A stretch of 64,000 nucleotides of DNA from Mesodorylaimus sp. YZB2_4 (lineage: Eukaryota; Nematoda; Enoplea; Dorylaimida; Dorylaimidae), in assembly GCA_030248295.1 (NCBI GenBank), contig JASANH010000606.1, forward strand, positions 930,001 through 994,000, written 5' to 3'. Both the position numbers and the translations under genes were made by a program. Below, one piece after another: positions 24,601-36,023 of this stretch; within the stretch, counting starts at the first letter, position 1; each line of letters starts with the position of its first letter. The notes beneath the pieces were generated by a model. The model searched no databases. It saw nothing but the letters and a program-made list of their open reading frames with translations, and was not told the origin of the DNA.

Positions 24601-26527
24601 TCTCTGGTTGCGACTCTCACAACCGACTCAACTGGCAGTAGCCCACCGCCCTCCAATTCGGCGTGAACTTATTTGAGCAACACTTGCAATGCTTTCAAGT
24701 CGTCGTTTGCAAGCGGATGTTTTAGGCGTGGAAAAACGAGCTGAGTGCTTGTGTCCGTCTTATCCAAACGCCCTAAAATCAAACAGTTCACTCGACCTTT
24801 TCTTTACTACACACTCACCACAGCGCATGGACGTGTCGAGCGTCAGTGCAGTGCTGGTCGGGGAAGGACTTGACTTCAAGACCGGGCCAGCGACGAAAAT
24901 GGCACCATACAACAAACAGAGAATAATTCATTCGACAACAATCATTCGTGCCAACTGTTGCTCAAAACTGGCTACCCACCCCGGGCCTCGACTCTTGACA
25001 ACAATGCATCACGTCACACGCAATGCACGTCTGACACTATTCACCGAACCCAATTAGAACTACCGTCCGTAAATAGGGTCTTGGAACGACCAGACCAGCG
25101 TCAGTGGTTTGCCATCATTCAACTACATGTGTGGCGAATGGGCAGTCGGTAATTTCCGAGTTGAAACAGATCGTTACATTGGGATATTCGCCTTTTTCTC
25201 GCCTCGTCTCCCGCCGACTATAACAATCGCAACCCGCCAAGCCAAGCCCACTTCCACCTATGAACTAAATTTCACTTTCAGACTGGTCGATCTCATTTTC
25301 TTTGCCGTTTCCTTTTTGCTATCTTGCAAGCGAGTGTTGAAGAATTGACCATAGAGGAATTGAAATTCCAAAGATAGCTAGGCCGGCCGTGTCTTCCGGG
25401 GCGCTACAGGATGCAAAATGTCTGACACGGTGGAAGGAGCCACGAGCCGAGGGGGACGCCTAATAGAATTTCTAACATTCGCTCGAGCCAGACAACGATT
25501 TAGCAGACTCAAATATCATTACAGGCCTACCTCCGAGCATGGGAATGCCAGCTGCCCTAAAGGAGATAATGGCAATTAGGTAGTGCGCAAGGACAAATGG
25601 TTGCATTCGGCAATTAGATGACAACAAATCAGTAACCCCGCCCAGATCCCCACTCTCACACTCGGAGAAAATTCCAAGACAATCGGATGATTTCAAGTGG
25701 GTTTCGTGATGTCACGAAAGATGATGTAGTCCAATTTAAAAAAAAAACTGTCTTTTGCCACCAGGATTATTGATAACTCTTGGGATGGAGCGTAATAAAA
25801 AAACTTTCTCTCTTTTCAAAAGGACGTAGAGTAAATCGCATTGGCCCCTCATCTGGGACAAATAGTGTCTGTTATTGCGGACTCCGAGCCAGCCAGAGTC
25901 CGAAAATCGAGTCCTTGAGGAGACTTTCTTCTTTCGCCCTTATTCACCGACAAACGATTGGTGGCCGCCGGTTTCGTGTGTCAACAGGCGGTGCATAGAA
26001 ATAGTGAAAAGGAAAGGTTGACAAACTGGTTCAAGGGCGGGGGCGCCGTTTACAGTGGCTCAAGATTTCCAATTCGTGCATTGGACGAGGACTGCGCGTG
26101 ATGTACCCCACTGTACGATACTCGTATTTCCCGTGCGCATACACGCCCGGCCCTAACTGGTCACCACGCCGACCACTCGGCACTTTGATTCGTTACTGTG
26201 CAAAAAGAAACTGTTGGAATGTTTGCTGTTGGTAAACCAGCGGTTTGCTTACTTTTAGCTTTTCTATGGAGCAGACCCAGAGTTGGATCAATGACGTTGT
26301 CATGAATAGAATGTGTCCTTGCAGGCAGTGGCATTATGCGGATCTTTACTCTGAAGTACAAAACTGGCACGCTTAGAGACATAAAGCCTAGTTCGGTTTC
26401 CATAGAGAGAAAATATTCAAGATGAAAAGATAAGCCACACATACAACGGCAACACGCCAGTCAGTAAACTGCTTCGTCAAAACAAAAAGCACAGGGCAAG
26501 AGAGCATAAGCGCGTGTAAGAAATCTG
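24601..26527. other. Spacer between SESTD1-like gene and POFUT1
   Basis: Contains repeat B copy 2. Plus-strand frames at 24689-25057 and 25109-25348 show no domain, and the second has only a generic hydrophobic stretch. I see no supportable gene. Confidence 0.5.
25389..25495 (+). repeat. Repeat B, copy 2 (107 bp)
   Basis: Second copy of the 24262-24368 element, in the spacer upstream of the SESTD1-like gene. It has no flanking A repeats. Same orientation as copy 1, about 1.1 kb away. Confidence 0.9.
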
Positions 26528-28058
26528 CTACGGATCGATTGTAAGACTCGTTGGTTCAGTGGACCCAAAATGCGAGCTTGGTCCCTTCTCATGATAAACC
26601 CGGTGCCGCCACACAAATGCGCTGAAAGAGGAGACGCAGTTGCCAATGAAGTGCTTAGAGTCGGTGAGAAGGACGATGTCCAATAAGGGCAACCATGGAT
26701 CGATGTGGACGACCTAAAAATCCTGGGATGTAGGGGACCGGGAAAAAGCTGACATTAGCACAACCCTAATTCCCAACTGAGCTTTCCGGAGACCTTGCTC
26801 TTGGGCTAATGGTCTGGTCATACCTGGACATCTGGCAATGCAGTTTCGAAGTGTTTGATTAAAGGATCTTTGTCCGTAGCAACAAAGAGATATCGAACTC
26901 CTTCCTTCTCTACAACAGCCCTCGTCAATTGCACGACTGTCTCCGTCGATGGCAAACACATTTCGCTGGTCAATTTTCTGGACTTATCAAAACCGATGCA
27001 CTGATAAGAAGACATCAGCCGTGGAACACGATCCACCAACTCGCAAGTGCGTTCCTGAAAGGGGCTAGGAGTAACGCTCACCAAAGGCCACGTTTGGCGC
27101 AAAGTGTGCATTGAGCTTAGTGTCATCCCAGTCTAGCTTACCCAATCCGCACCATTTCTCAAATGCACGCCGACGTATTCACTGCCATTGAAATATTTAC
27201 GTTTCAAGTTATCCGCCTCTTCCTGCAAGTTATCAGAAAAGTGCAAATATGATTGCAAACGCAGATTCGACTGCCACATTGGAAATTCAGCTGGAGCACC
27301 TTTCATGGCCAACACTGGATACTTGTCTGCTGGAAGCCTGAATCCCGAATCAAACTGAGCATCTGCAGATAAGTCAGAAGTGAAAGGACATACTCAGTGA
27401 TCCACCGTTCAGGCTCGCGATAGCTGCTGGAATAGGAAATGATCGACGAGAAATTAACCTGAAGTTCGTCCCAGAAGTTTGTGAACGGATTGCCAACTTT
27501 GATCTCGCAGGTCTTCAGATTATCACTGCTCGGCACAACGTAGCAAAACCCGTATCGTCTTTCAGGAGGCCAAATGATGGGAGCGATGTGTTCCATAAAC
27601 TCTTGTGCCAGGACTGTCCGATGGTATGCTGCCAGTGGCTCCGTCTTGAACCATTCATCATATGGTATGTTCTTCTAGAAAGTAACATGCACTATTTGCG
27701 CAAAGGTTCATCAGCGAAGCTTACATAAGTCCGAAAAGGTGGCAGGACCAAGGTTCGATTTAATGTTTTGGCAAACGCTAATCCGCCAAGAAAATGCTCC
27801 GCCTGATTTCCAAACCGACCTGCAGTGAGACTGTATCATTTGGAACACGCAGATAGTGAGGGCACAGCACCCCCGGGTCGAGCAAAGAATCTCTGTGTAT
27901 TTCAACTCAGACTTACCCATGCATAAGCAAAAGAAGATGTATCCATTTAGATCAATAGGCACGACATTTTGGTCATTAGCGGCGACCTCATTGCACCAGA
28001 CACTGCCTGTGAACAGTAACAGGGACAATAAGGAAACAAGACCGTTACTGGAGCCCAT
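26528..28058 (-). CDS. POFUT1: GDP-fucose protein O-fucosyltransferase 1
   Basis: Adds O-fucose to Ser/Thr of EGF repeats (Notch) in the ER. Six exons join in frame to 376 residues (human 388): 28058-27917, 27819-27725, 27674-27394, 27337-27142, 27054-26824, 26713-26528. A signal peptide ([20 protein letters not shown]) is followed by [60 protein letters not shown] (donor-binding HLR-x-G), [18 protein letters not shown] and [14 protein letters not shown]. These follow human POFUT1 block by block. The C-terminus is SLTIDP, so the RDEF-type ER-retention tail of vertebrate POFUT1 is absent. Confidence 0.95.
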
Positions 28059-28279
28059 GAGGTCTGTGCATGATGAGTGTATCTACTTTCAGTTTCAGTT
28101 CCAGAGACAACCACACATTTATTTGTACGCTCCTAGAGCAGACATACTCATACCATCTACTGTAGGCTGCCTAGTGGCCTAGCCTCCGTCGTAGCGCGGG
28201 AGAGTCAATTATTCATCCTTGGGTTCACACACTAGAAAGAATGAAAATAATCGACTTTGGATGCTACAAAACCTCGTTT

Positions 28280-28456
28280 ACCGGCCTCGTGGCCTGGTGG
28301 GTTAGGCGTCTGCCTCTCACGCCGGGTGCGCAGTTACGGGCGAGTGTTCGACTCGCGGGCCGGTAAATCATTTCGTGTAAAAATGTGTCCCTTCACCCTC
28401 GAGTGCGCATAAGCGTTTGGTGATGTGGTAAAACATGAACATGATGATGATGAAAA
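28280..28456 (+). mobile_element. tRNA-derived SINE-like element
   Basis: The 85-bp head (28280-28364) has a perfect 7-bp acceptor stem, ACCGGCC/GGCCGGT, an A-box-like GTGGCCTGGTGG, and a perfect T arm GCGAG-TGTTCGA-CTCGC with a B box. The anticodon arm does not fold as a normal 5-bp stem with a 7-base loop. The 85-base length suggests a Leu/Ser-type ancestor with a variable arm. About 90 bases of unrelated body follow, ending in an ATG-rich microsatellite tail (CATGAACATGATGATGATG). Head, body and simple-repeat tail are typical of tRNA-derived SINEs. No clear target-site duplication was seen. Confidence 0.6.
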
Positions 28457-30177
28457 GATAGGAAGTTAACCAGAGGAAAGATGCGCTTTCTGATATCTGA
28501 GCAAGTCCATTGGTTGTAGGGCTTTGGTTGTGACTGAGCGAGGTTCTTGCGGTCGGTGTCTTTTCCCGACGAAGTATATTTGCCACTGGTTTGTTGCTCA
28601 CTCATGGACACGGAAGGAACAAGTATCCCGCAATGTATTAGAATGACCTGCATGTTTGACGTGTATCTAAAAACTTTCCGCTATCACTCGGCTACTGAAA
28701 TTACCGGGCATTCGGGCTGTCAGAAGTGCATCTTTGCTTCAGTAAAGTTATGGTCAGAGGTCAGTGATACTAGCGGTGACTTGGTAACCACGCTGACAGT
28801 CTCACCCTGACTTCGGTTTCCTTTGCTTGGTTTTCCTTGGTTTATTTTACGCGGTCAAAAACCAGGAAACAGCGTAAAGTACAGGGTACAGGTAGTCAAT
28901 GGAATACCTACTCATTAGCAGCTGAATACAAACACATGCATGCGTGAGCTCTAATCAAAGAGTAACCGACGTAAGTTATTCAAACGGATCACGATTGCAT
29001 AATCTGTCAGAGCAGTCAAATGGTGTACTGTATGTCTCTCAGTCATATGCAATCAAAACTTCAATTCTCCAATGTGAATGTAATACCATGCGAGCTCAAA
29101 CATCTGACTTATTATATGCTCGAAAAGGCGGTCCAAACTACAACGCCTGCTGACTGTCCAACTCGCAATCAATGCCCCCATTAGGTTCTTGCCTATTCCT
29201 TACTCTATCCAGTCCTCGGTTTTCATTTGCATAGATAACTCGTTGACTTGCAAATGGGGATATATTGAGTAGTACTTCCTAAACTCTGTCTATCCTGGAC
29301 GATGTAAGAACGATTTTTCTGTCTCCCAGTCGTTGTCTTAGTCAGCAAACAAATCTTCCGCCATTTGCAGAATGACATTCCATGTCAAGTTTCACATTTA
29401 CGGAATAGCAGTTATGTGCGCTTCGTAGTACTTTAGTAGCAGAGACAGAGCCCTCCAGACTCACAAGCAGTATTACATATTCGCTCCTAGAAGAAGAGGA
29501 AACGTGACACTGACTGACAAATAGTATCTTGAAGATCAGACCTGATCACTGAATGACAGCGTGTCTAAAAAGCTTGCAGCTAAAATAGGAAGGACGTCTT
29601 GATAATGTCTTTGCTTTAATGACAGATATTGTTGTGGGAAATCTAGCCTCAACCCCAACCTCTCGAACGCGTCCTAAAATAAGGATCACTTGGGAACTAT
29701 CAAATCGAATCACAGGATTAGATAATGCGCAAAACTGCGATGCAGCTGGGGAGACCACGTTCTTTATCCTAGTTCCCGCAAATATTATTCTAAGTTGCCT
29801 CCACATATGACGTCACTGAACGAGTAGTCAGAGTGGGTATCGATTGTGCCCGCCTGTTTTCAAATTATAACAGCCCGATACGTCACGAATGTTACGCCCT
29901 TTCGTACTAGCCCAATGATACTCGTCACGTGCCCCCCGGCAGTTTGTCTTTTAGCGAGCTCGTAAAAAAGTCCTATCTATTGATTCAAACTCCGCCCACG
30001 AATTGAAAACAGGGCTTTTTGTTAGAGGTCCTTTGGATCGGTGGGAATGGAAATGGGCTTGCAATAAAGAATAAAAGGACTCGCGCTCACGGACCCGACT
30101 CACAGTCCTTCCCTTTCCTTGCACATCCAAGTCGGAAACAGCTTTTTCAGAGACCTTTCCCCGAAAACGAGCAGGTC
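28457..30177. other. No supported gene
   Basis: Spacer between the SINE-like element and the neuropeptide gene. Frames at 28547-28810 (plus) and 29546-29806 (minus) have no recognisable feature. The last 120 bases are presumably the neuropeptide gene promoter and 5' UTR. Confidence 0.4.
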
Positions 30178-31315
30178 ATGGCCAACGATCGTCGCCTGGT
30201 TGTAGTCGCATTGTGCTTGCTAAGTTTCGTGCTTTCTTCGGATTGCTTCCCTTCATTTACCCGAGACGATATCGAGGCCAGAAGACTGCTGCTCGACGAC
30301 GAAGCCATCACTGAATCTAAGTATGTCCAGTTTAACTTGTGGATTGTAGAGCAGCTTAGATTACGCGCGCAGATAAGAGTGCTTGAGCCGAGTCATTTCC
30401 AGGTACTAAACGCTATGGTATTCGTGCATCATGTCTTTTGCTTATTGGGAGGCTTAGACTTTGCTTCTTTCAGAATGTTTCCTCTTTAGTGTGATGCATA
30501 AAGTTATTTCAAGCTGATTTGGCAATGCTGATATGCTCTCCAAGAACTCTACTTCAGTTGGTTTTTCAACTTATATTTTTCCATTTCGGAACTCTACTCC
30601 ACCCCCAGACGATAGAAACAAACTTTCTTCTCGCTTCCACCCGACGCCTTTACCACTCGATCGACCTGCAGTAGTCCCGAGACATTTCCAAACTCTCTCC
30701 TTACCCAGCCACTCCATGTCCCTTCGTTTTCCCATCAATTTCTAGTTTATAGCCCAAATCAGCCGCGCAAACCCTCTGCACCTGCGATCTGTTACACAAT
30801 CACAGACTCCAGCGTCAATCCTAATTAGGCTCCGCTCAATTGCTTTTCCTACCCTTGGGCCCCTTTACCAGGCACGGCTAGTTATTTTGTTATTGTATAG
30901 TTTCCTTTGCTGCAACTATCACACAGAGGTGTTGAGGGTTTGAAACTCAGGCATAGGAGTCGTAGTCGACTATTGAGCCACACACACACGCTTTTAAAAA
31001 CTCTCATTTCAGGGCATAATCCTGATAAGACAGTTCGAAAGAGGTCTGAGCGACATAAAAAATAAGGCATATTTGCAATGAATAGTAGTCACTTTGTGCT
31101 TTTCCTATAGGTTACGCAGCGACGTGCGCCTACTGGCAACGTTGAATGAACTGGGAAGAAGATTACGAGTGCAGATTGAACGAGAAAACGAAGTGTTGGA
31201 GGGTGATGGTGGCCGTCTCCAAAAGCGCATCCCCCCTCGTGATCATCGATCGTACAAGAATTGTTTTATGTCACCTGTGCAGTGTGTGGTTCCTGGTTGG
31301 GTCAGGCGACGATAA
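30178..31315 (+). CDS. Neuropeptide precursor, allatostatin-C/somatostatin-like
   Basis: Two exons, 30178-30320 and 31111-31315, joined GTATGT...TATAG in frame to 115 residues. I chose the ATG at 30178, although an in-frame ATG exists at 30019, because it starts a clean signal peptide: MANDRRLVVVALCLLSFVLS then SDCFPSF. A spacer of arginine/leucine helices follows, then a dibasic site KR (86-87) and a single C-terminal peptide beginning IPPRDHR with the core SYKNCFMSPVQC. The core keeps the allatostatin-C pattern: an aromatic residue before C, six residues between cysteines, and P-V before the last residue. It then continues VVPGWVRRR instead of ending at F or amide. The likely product is a disulfide-looped secreted peptide. 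The family call is inference from a short motif. Confidence 0.65.
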
Positions 31316-31754
31316 GGTGACGCTGGTTTGGTGACGAGGCATACTGTATCACTGAAAGAGAGAGCAGTACACGCATGTCATATTGCATTCAGCTTGCATT
31401 AACCATCTTGTGTCCATTAAAATTGCTAGATTATGTTTGGGTGACCTGAATAGCATGAATCCCTATCAGCATGGAGGGGCGAAGCTCATAGATCACGTGT
31501 AGCCGTCACAGTCTGTGGTTTCACACTACGCGCCCATACCGGTACACACTGAACATCCTCGTAGGGAGACGGACCCACCAAAAGTCCGGTGTCGTCCGCA
31601 ACTCATACAGTCATGTCAGCCATCATGTATGCCAGAGTTCACGACTCCAAGTCTCTTACAACCAGATGTCATTTCTCATCAGTACACAAGCACACAAGCA
31701 AGATGCATGTCCCAACGGAAACATGCACGTCATCACAGGATCAGTGATCTCGAC
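31316..31754. other. Spacer between neuropeptide gene and REEP
   Basis: Convergent 3' flanks of the plus-strand neuropeptide gene and minus-strand REEP gene. No further feature. Confidence 0.4.
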
Positions 31755-32528
31755 TCACACACGAGTCTGTTCGCCCGACGGGGCCTCCTCGGTAGGTGGG
31801 GCGACTTCGGCTTGAGCTTGAGCCTGAGCTTGATTCACGAGCTCGTTGGCGGCGGCCTGGGTGGCTTGTTCCTTGACCTGAAAAATAAATGCCATAGAAT
31901 GACTGTGGAGGACGGACAGAGGCGGGGCTTGCCTGAGCGGCAGTCTTGTCGACACCGGGACTGAGGCGCAGGAAGAGGGGTTGGAAGACGTTCTTGTACA
32001 GCTGGTCGGCACCGTTGAAGATGGGCAGGTAGAGCCAGAGCAGGAAGACGCACTTGGCCAACCAGTAGATCGGGAAGAAGCCCATGATCTTGTCCGAGGC
32101 GAAGTCGACCAAGCGGATGCTGGCGAACACCGTCCAGTAGGTCAGCCATTGCGTGTCGTCCGACTTGTCCGGGCTGTCGATGGCGATGACTGCAAAAGAA
32201 GCGAGCCCTCGCCCGCGGTCCCGCTGCAATGCAATATAGTACTTACACGAGGCATAGGCCGGGTACGCGAAGCCGATGAAGTTGCACAGCAGCTCGGCGC
32301 CGTGTCCGAGGACCAGGTAGAGGGCCACCAAGCCGGTCAGACCATAGACGAGCTGCTCGCGCTTGACGCCCGTCGATTTCTCCAACTTGGCCATGAGCCT
32401 CGGAAACATACGGTCCTCCCTGAAAGGACGAATGCGTCAGCCAAGGAAGCTATGAGAATGCAAAGTAGGACTCACTGTTGCAGGTAGGCCTGGAGCTCGC
32501 TCGAGAGTTGTTCTTTCAGGTTCACCAT
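31755..32528 (-). CDS. REEP5: Receptor expression-enhancing protein 5/6 (REEP/Yop1 family)
   Basis: ER membrane-shaping reticulon-like hairpin protein of 201 residues (human REEP5 189). Four exons: 32528-32476, 32419-32247, 32189-31933, 31877-31755. Landmarks: [85 protein letters not shown]. The C-terminal tail is Ala/Gln-rich ([11 protein letters not shown]) and acidic. The third intron starts GCAAGC instead of GT; reading through it gives a different, unrelated tail, so the GC-AG splice is well supported. A fragment of exon 3 reappears near 40961. Confidence 0.95.
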
Positions 32529-33256
32529 GACGATCTCGTTGATCCGTTGATTCTACTCGATAATGCTCAGACGACGTTTGCACTCCTAACAACCACTCGC
32601 TTTTGAAAACAGCAACAACGAATGAACTGGGCCGAATGGATAGCGAGTGGATCTGTGAGCAGTGTAAAGACATTTCTTGAAGGCGAGTGTAAAACTCTGA
32701 ATCATTGCGAAGCACGCTTTCGTTCAGATGAACATCAGTTCGTCCTTCGACAAACAAGTGATTGTCATGGGTTAGTGACCGTGATGTGTAAAGCGTAGTG
32801 GTTAGTGTAAAGCTTCAGCTGGTCGTCTGTTCCAGCTAGCTCTAGCTCTAGCGTGCACTTTTGTTCAGACAATGATTTATTCTTGTCTTCTTTTCGGATA
32901 TGACGAGACTGTGAAAGTGAAAGTGCCCGCCTTGTACTGTGATACTAGATCAGCGGGACGATGGCACAGATATCCGATCTGTCCCACAGCCCAGATAACC
33001 TATAGTTTATTCACAGCGACAGCTTTAACGTTACCGGACTGTTTATTTGGGGTTCTAACTGCGCATGTCTGCCGTCGCAAAGACCCTCTGATCTATCCAG
33101 AGGAGCAAGGGCAGACCCTTTATAACAGCCAATCTGTCAGTTTAGGAGCTGGTCATGCTGATCTCTCGGACAATAGAAAAAGAAGAGAATTCGATGCTCG
33201 CATTTCAGTCTCGCTCTGGGTCTGGCGAGGTACAGCACAAGAGTCTGAACAGAATA

Positions 33257-33284
33257 GACTTTTCTTATACCTAATGTAAATATT
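33257..33284 (+). repeat. 28-bp direct repeat, copy 1
   Basis: GACTTTTCTTATACCTAATG then TAAATATT, identical at 33384-33411. Confidence 0.9.
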
Positions 33285-33383
33285 CATTCACCTCAAATAA
33301 TGTTCCCTGAGCTTCTAATTGCGTGCACACTCGTACTCGGCCTCGTATGCCCAGCGACTGCGTGCATAGCCGCCAGTGGCACT

Positions 33384-33411
33384 GACTTTTCTTATACCTA
33401 ATGTAAATATT
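33384..33411 (+). repeat. 28-bp direct repeat, copy 2
   Basis: Identical to 33257-33284, 127 bp away in the same orientation; no coding context. Confidence 0.9.
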
Positions 33412-34215
33412 ATCGATATTTTTGATGGAAGGGAAGGTGGAGAAGGGAATTATGCTCATGGTGAATTTCATGGGCTACAAGGGCTCCCACTGATTTTTGA
33501 ACGTAGCACCGTTTTCTCTACGGAACTGGTTAGTTGATAGAGTACTAGAAATTTGAATTTCCTTGAATAGTTTCCACGCATGCGATTCGAAAATTATTTC
33601 CCAGAAGACTAGTTTGAGTATTTTCGATGCACACAGCGTGCGAATGGCCAGTTTGGGCTTTCCATTCTTCAAGAAGTAAAGTTGGATTGCCGCGAGGTCA
33701 TAAATGGCTACGCCCTGTCATCATCATGGACTGCTGCTACCCAAACCCCAAAACGCGATTTACGTGCAACAAGGAGGATTTGTCAAAGTATGACGCGCAT
33801 TGTTCCTGTGGACCACGCACTGACTTACATGCTGACTAATGTCTGGCATCAGTAAGACTGCCGCTAGGATCTTTTGCTTTGGTTACGGTCTGGTTATATA
33901 ATAAGCGCCTGTCTCGAATACGGTGACCACGTGGCTACTTTACAGCGTCTAAAACAATAGCTTATTCGAGATTCTGGAGTAAGGGCAATTTTATAGAGCG
34001 GTTTGTGGGATTATTACATCTCGGCGTAATACCATGACATGCGCATACTACTAGGTATATTCGTCTTCTCCTCCCTCCGCCCAAAATCGGGCACGTATAA
34101 ACGACGTGATAAACGCTAGTTCCGACCAGTGTAAAACACTAGTTTACAGATAATACGGTACCGTTCACCTTTCACGTCAAACTGACTCTGGTGAAGTCGA
34201 ACAAGAAATCCGTAT

Positions 34216-35483
34216 TTATCTCAGGCCAGTCCAGTGGCAACGCATGATCCATTCGACGTGAGCAGCGCATGACAAGTCGTTACGCTGGGGCGCGATTCCA
34301 TCTCCGGGATTGCAGTAACGGGAACACTGTGAGCCGGCATTTTTGTACAGACCGATCCAGTCACAGCATTTTCTGTTGTCCCGATTCTGTGAGGCGCAGT
34401 ACAAGTAATTGACCAAGTTCTCTATTCCGCATGTCTTGGCTCTGGCGGCTGCTTGCAGCTGGAAAAGGTCTGGGCTAATTCGATGTCTTCATACAGTATC
34501 CTGTACATGTAACAACCTACCTGGGACACAGATACATCGTATTTGCACAGACCAATACATCCAGACGGTAGGTTGTAGTCCTGACAGCACATTCGAAATC
34601 GTCTGTTGGCATCTTTCAAAGGAATACATGGAGCGTAATCGGGCGGGCCACCACACGGCTGAAACAGGCAGCATGTTCATAGTACTGGACGTTGTTTTGA
34701 GCGAACGTGGTGCTGTAGCTACCCCGCTACTTATGGTAGACCTGCTCTTCTAACGGGTGCCTATATCTCTGAGCGGGCGTAGTTACAGTAACTGATACAC
34801 ATGCTTCGTATCATGTAGGAGGAGTTAGCTTTTTGGTGACTGGGCCCACTCTATCAGCTCCTTCTGGTTAGATTTTCTTTTAGCAAAGTAATGATGAAGT
34901 AAAGTTCGAAAACTAGTTGATGGTCAAGCGAAGCTGACTTGAGTCTTCTCAGAAACTGAGTGGATTCGCCGGTGTTATCAGTTTAATTTGTGGACCCCTG
35001 TACATGAGAAGGTGTAAGAAAAACAGTCGGACGGTCGGAGTAAAAGAAAGCCCGTATATTTTCATCGTCAGAAATACGGGTACATGTTGCCACATCCAAA
35101 GTTTCTGAGACACGGGTACTTGTATCATTTTCACCGATACAGATACAGTAGCTACAGCAGTTAGACCGCAGTGATAGCGTGGGGCGGATGTTTGTGACTT
35201 CCAGTTTTGGCTAGTTGCTGGTATTGGAGATAAGTTAATCTTGTAATGGTGTGCTCGGCAGTACTGTAGCTCCGCAAAGATTTCTCTCGGCAAACACCGG
35301 CTCCTCCTCATTGGTATTCCTTCCTTTAGAAGGGCCAAGCGACGTCTACCTTAGGCTTGGCGAAACAGACCATCTTACCAGATTCTCCTTTGAGTTGGAC
35401 GGTTTCTTCGTAGTATCTCCTCGAACCGATATCACAGCACAGCACACACTGACCAACACCAGGGTGAATCCAACCTGTGACAT
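34216..35483 (-). CDS. Secreted DB-module cysteine-rich protein
   Basis: Three exons can be joined in phase: 35483-35379 (signal peptide MSQVGFTLVLVSVCCAVISV), 34658-34521 and 34458-34216, giving about 161 residues. Exon 2 has PPDYAPCIPL, RRFRMCCQDYNLPSGCIGLC and KYDVSVSQ. Exon 3 has LQAAARAKTCGIENLVNYLY, NRKCCDWIGLYKNAGSQCSR and YCNP. The spacing FxxCCxxx..C..LCxYD, then a later CC and C..YC, is that of the DB module known from nematode and other ecdysozoan secreted proteins; its function is unknown. An extra exon between 34950 and 35340 is possible but not resolved. Stop TAA at 34216-34218. Confidence 0.7.
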
Positions 35484-36023
35484 TATAGCGTAAATATGAA
35501 CGGTGGATACTCAGGTTGAGCGCGAGACTGGCAGCACAACGCTGTGGAAAATCGACAATGAGAGAAACTTACAGAAGTCACGACGAAGGGAGTGCCTGTG
35601 GGACGAAAGACGGCATCCGTCTCCCTACAAGGCACCGGATATGAGAAAACTGGTTTAGGTTAGCGTGGGCGGGTTTTTGGAGCTTGTGTAAAAGTAATCG
35701 TAGGTGTAAGGCATGGCCTATGTTGTTCAAAAACACTGAGCGACGTATGAGATGCGCATTTCCGGTTATTTGCTCTTGCACCTGAAACTGTATCGGTGGC
35801 ACAGAGAGCGGAGGCAACTGGGGAGACTTATTCGACCAGGATATTTTACATGGTCCCGTTATCATTGTCATCTGATGCAGTCACATGACGCAGCGACTGC
35901 AACATGCCGTAGGCACTTCATACGCCCAAGATGGTTGTTGCAGTAAGCCCATGTGACAGAGATGCAGGCAACGATGCACACAAACCAAAACTTGTGCGAG
36001 CTCGGCGAATACAGTGTTCACGC
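35484..36023. other. Spacer between two secreted-protein genes
   Basis: Presumed 3' flank of the cysteine-rich gene and promoter of the DB-module gene; no other feature. Confidence 0.4.

Larger units (their letters stand above)
32529..34215. other. REEP promoter side and spacer; no supported gene
   Basis: Includes the sequence GATCTGTGAGCAGTGTAAAG at 32650, shared with the PEPCK upstream region, and a 28-bp direct repeat at 33257 and 33384. A 135-codon plus frame at 32872-33279 shows no domain or splice partner. Confidence 0.5.

Noticed and set aside
31981-32487. 168-codon plus-strand open frame
   Set aside because: Antisense shadow of REEP exons 2 and 3.
32872-33279. 135-codon plus-strand open frame
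   Set aside because: Ends inside the 28-bp repeat, no recognisable feature, no splice support.
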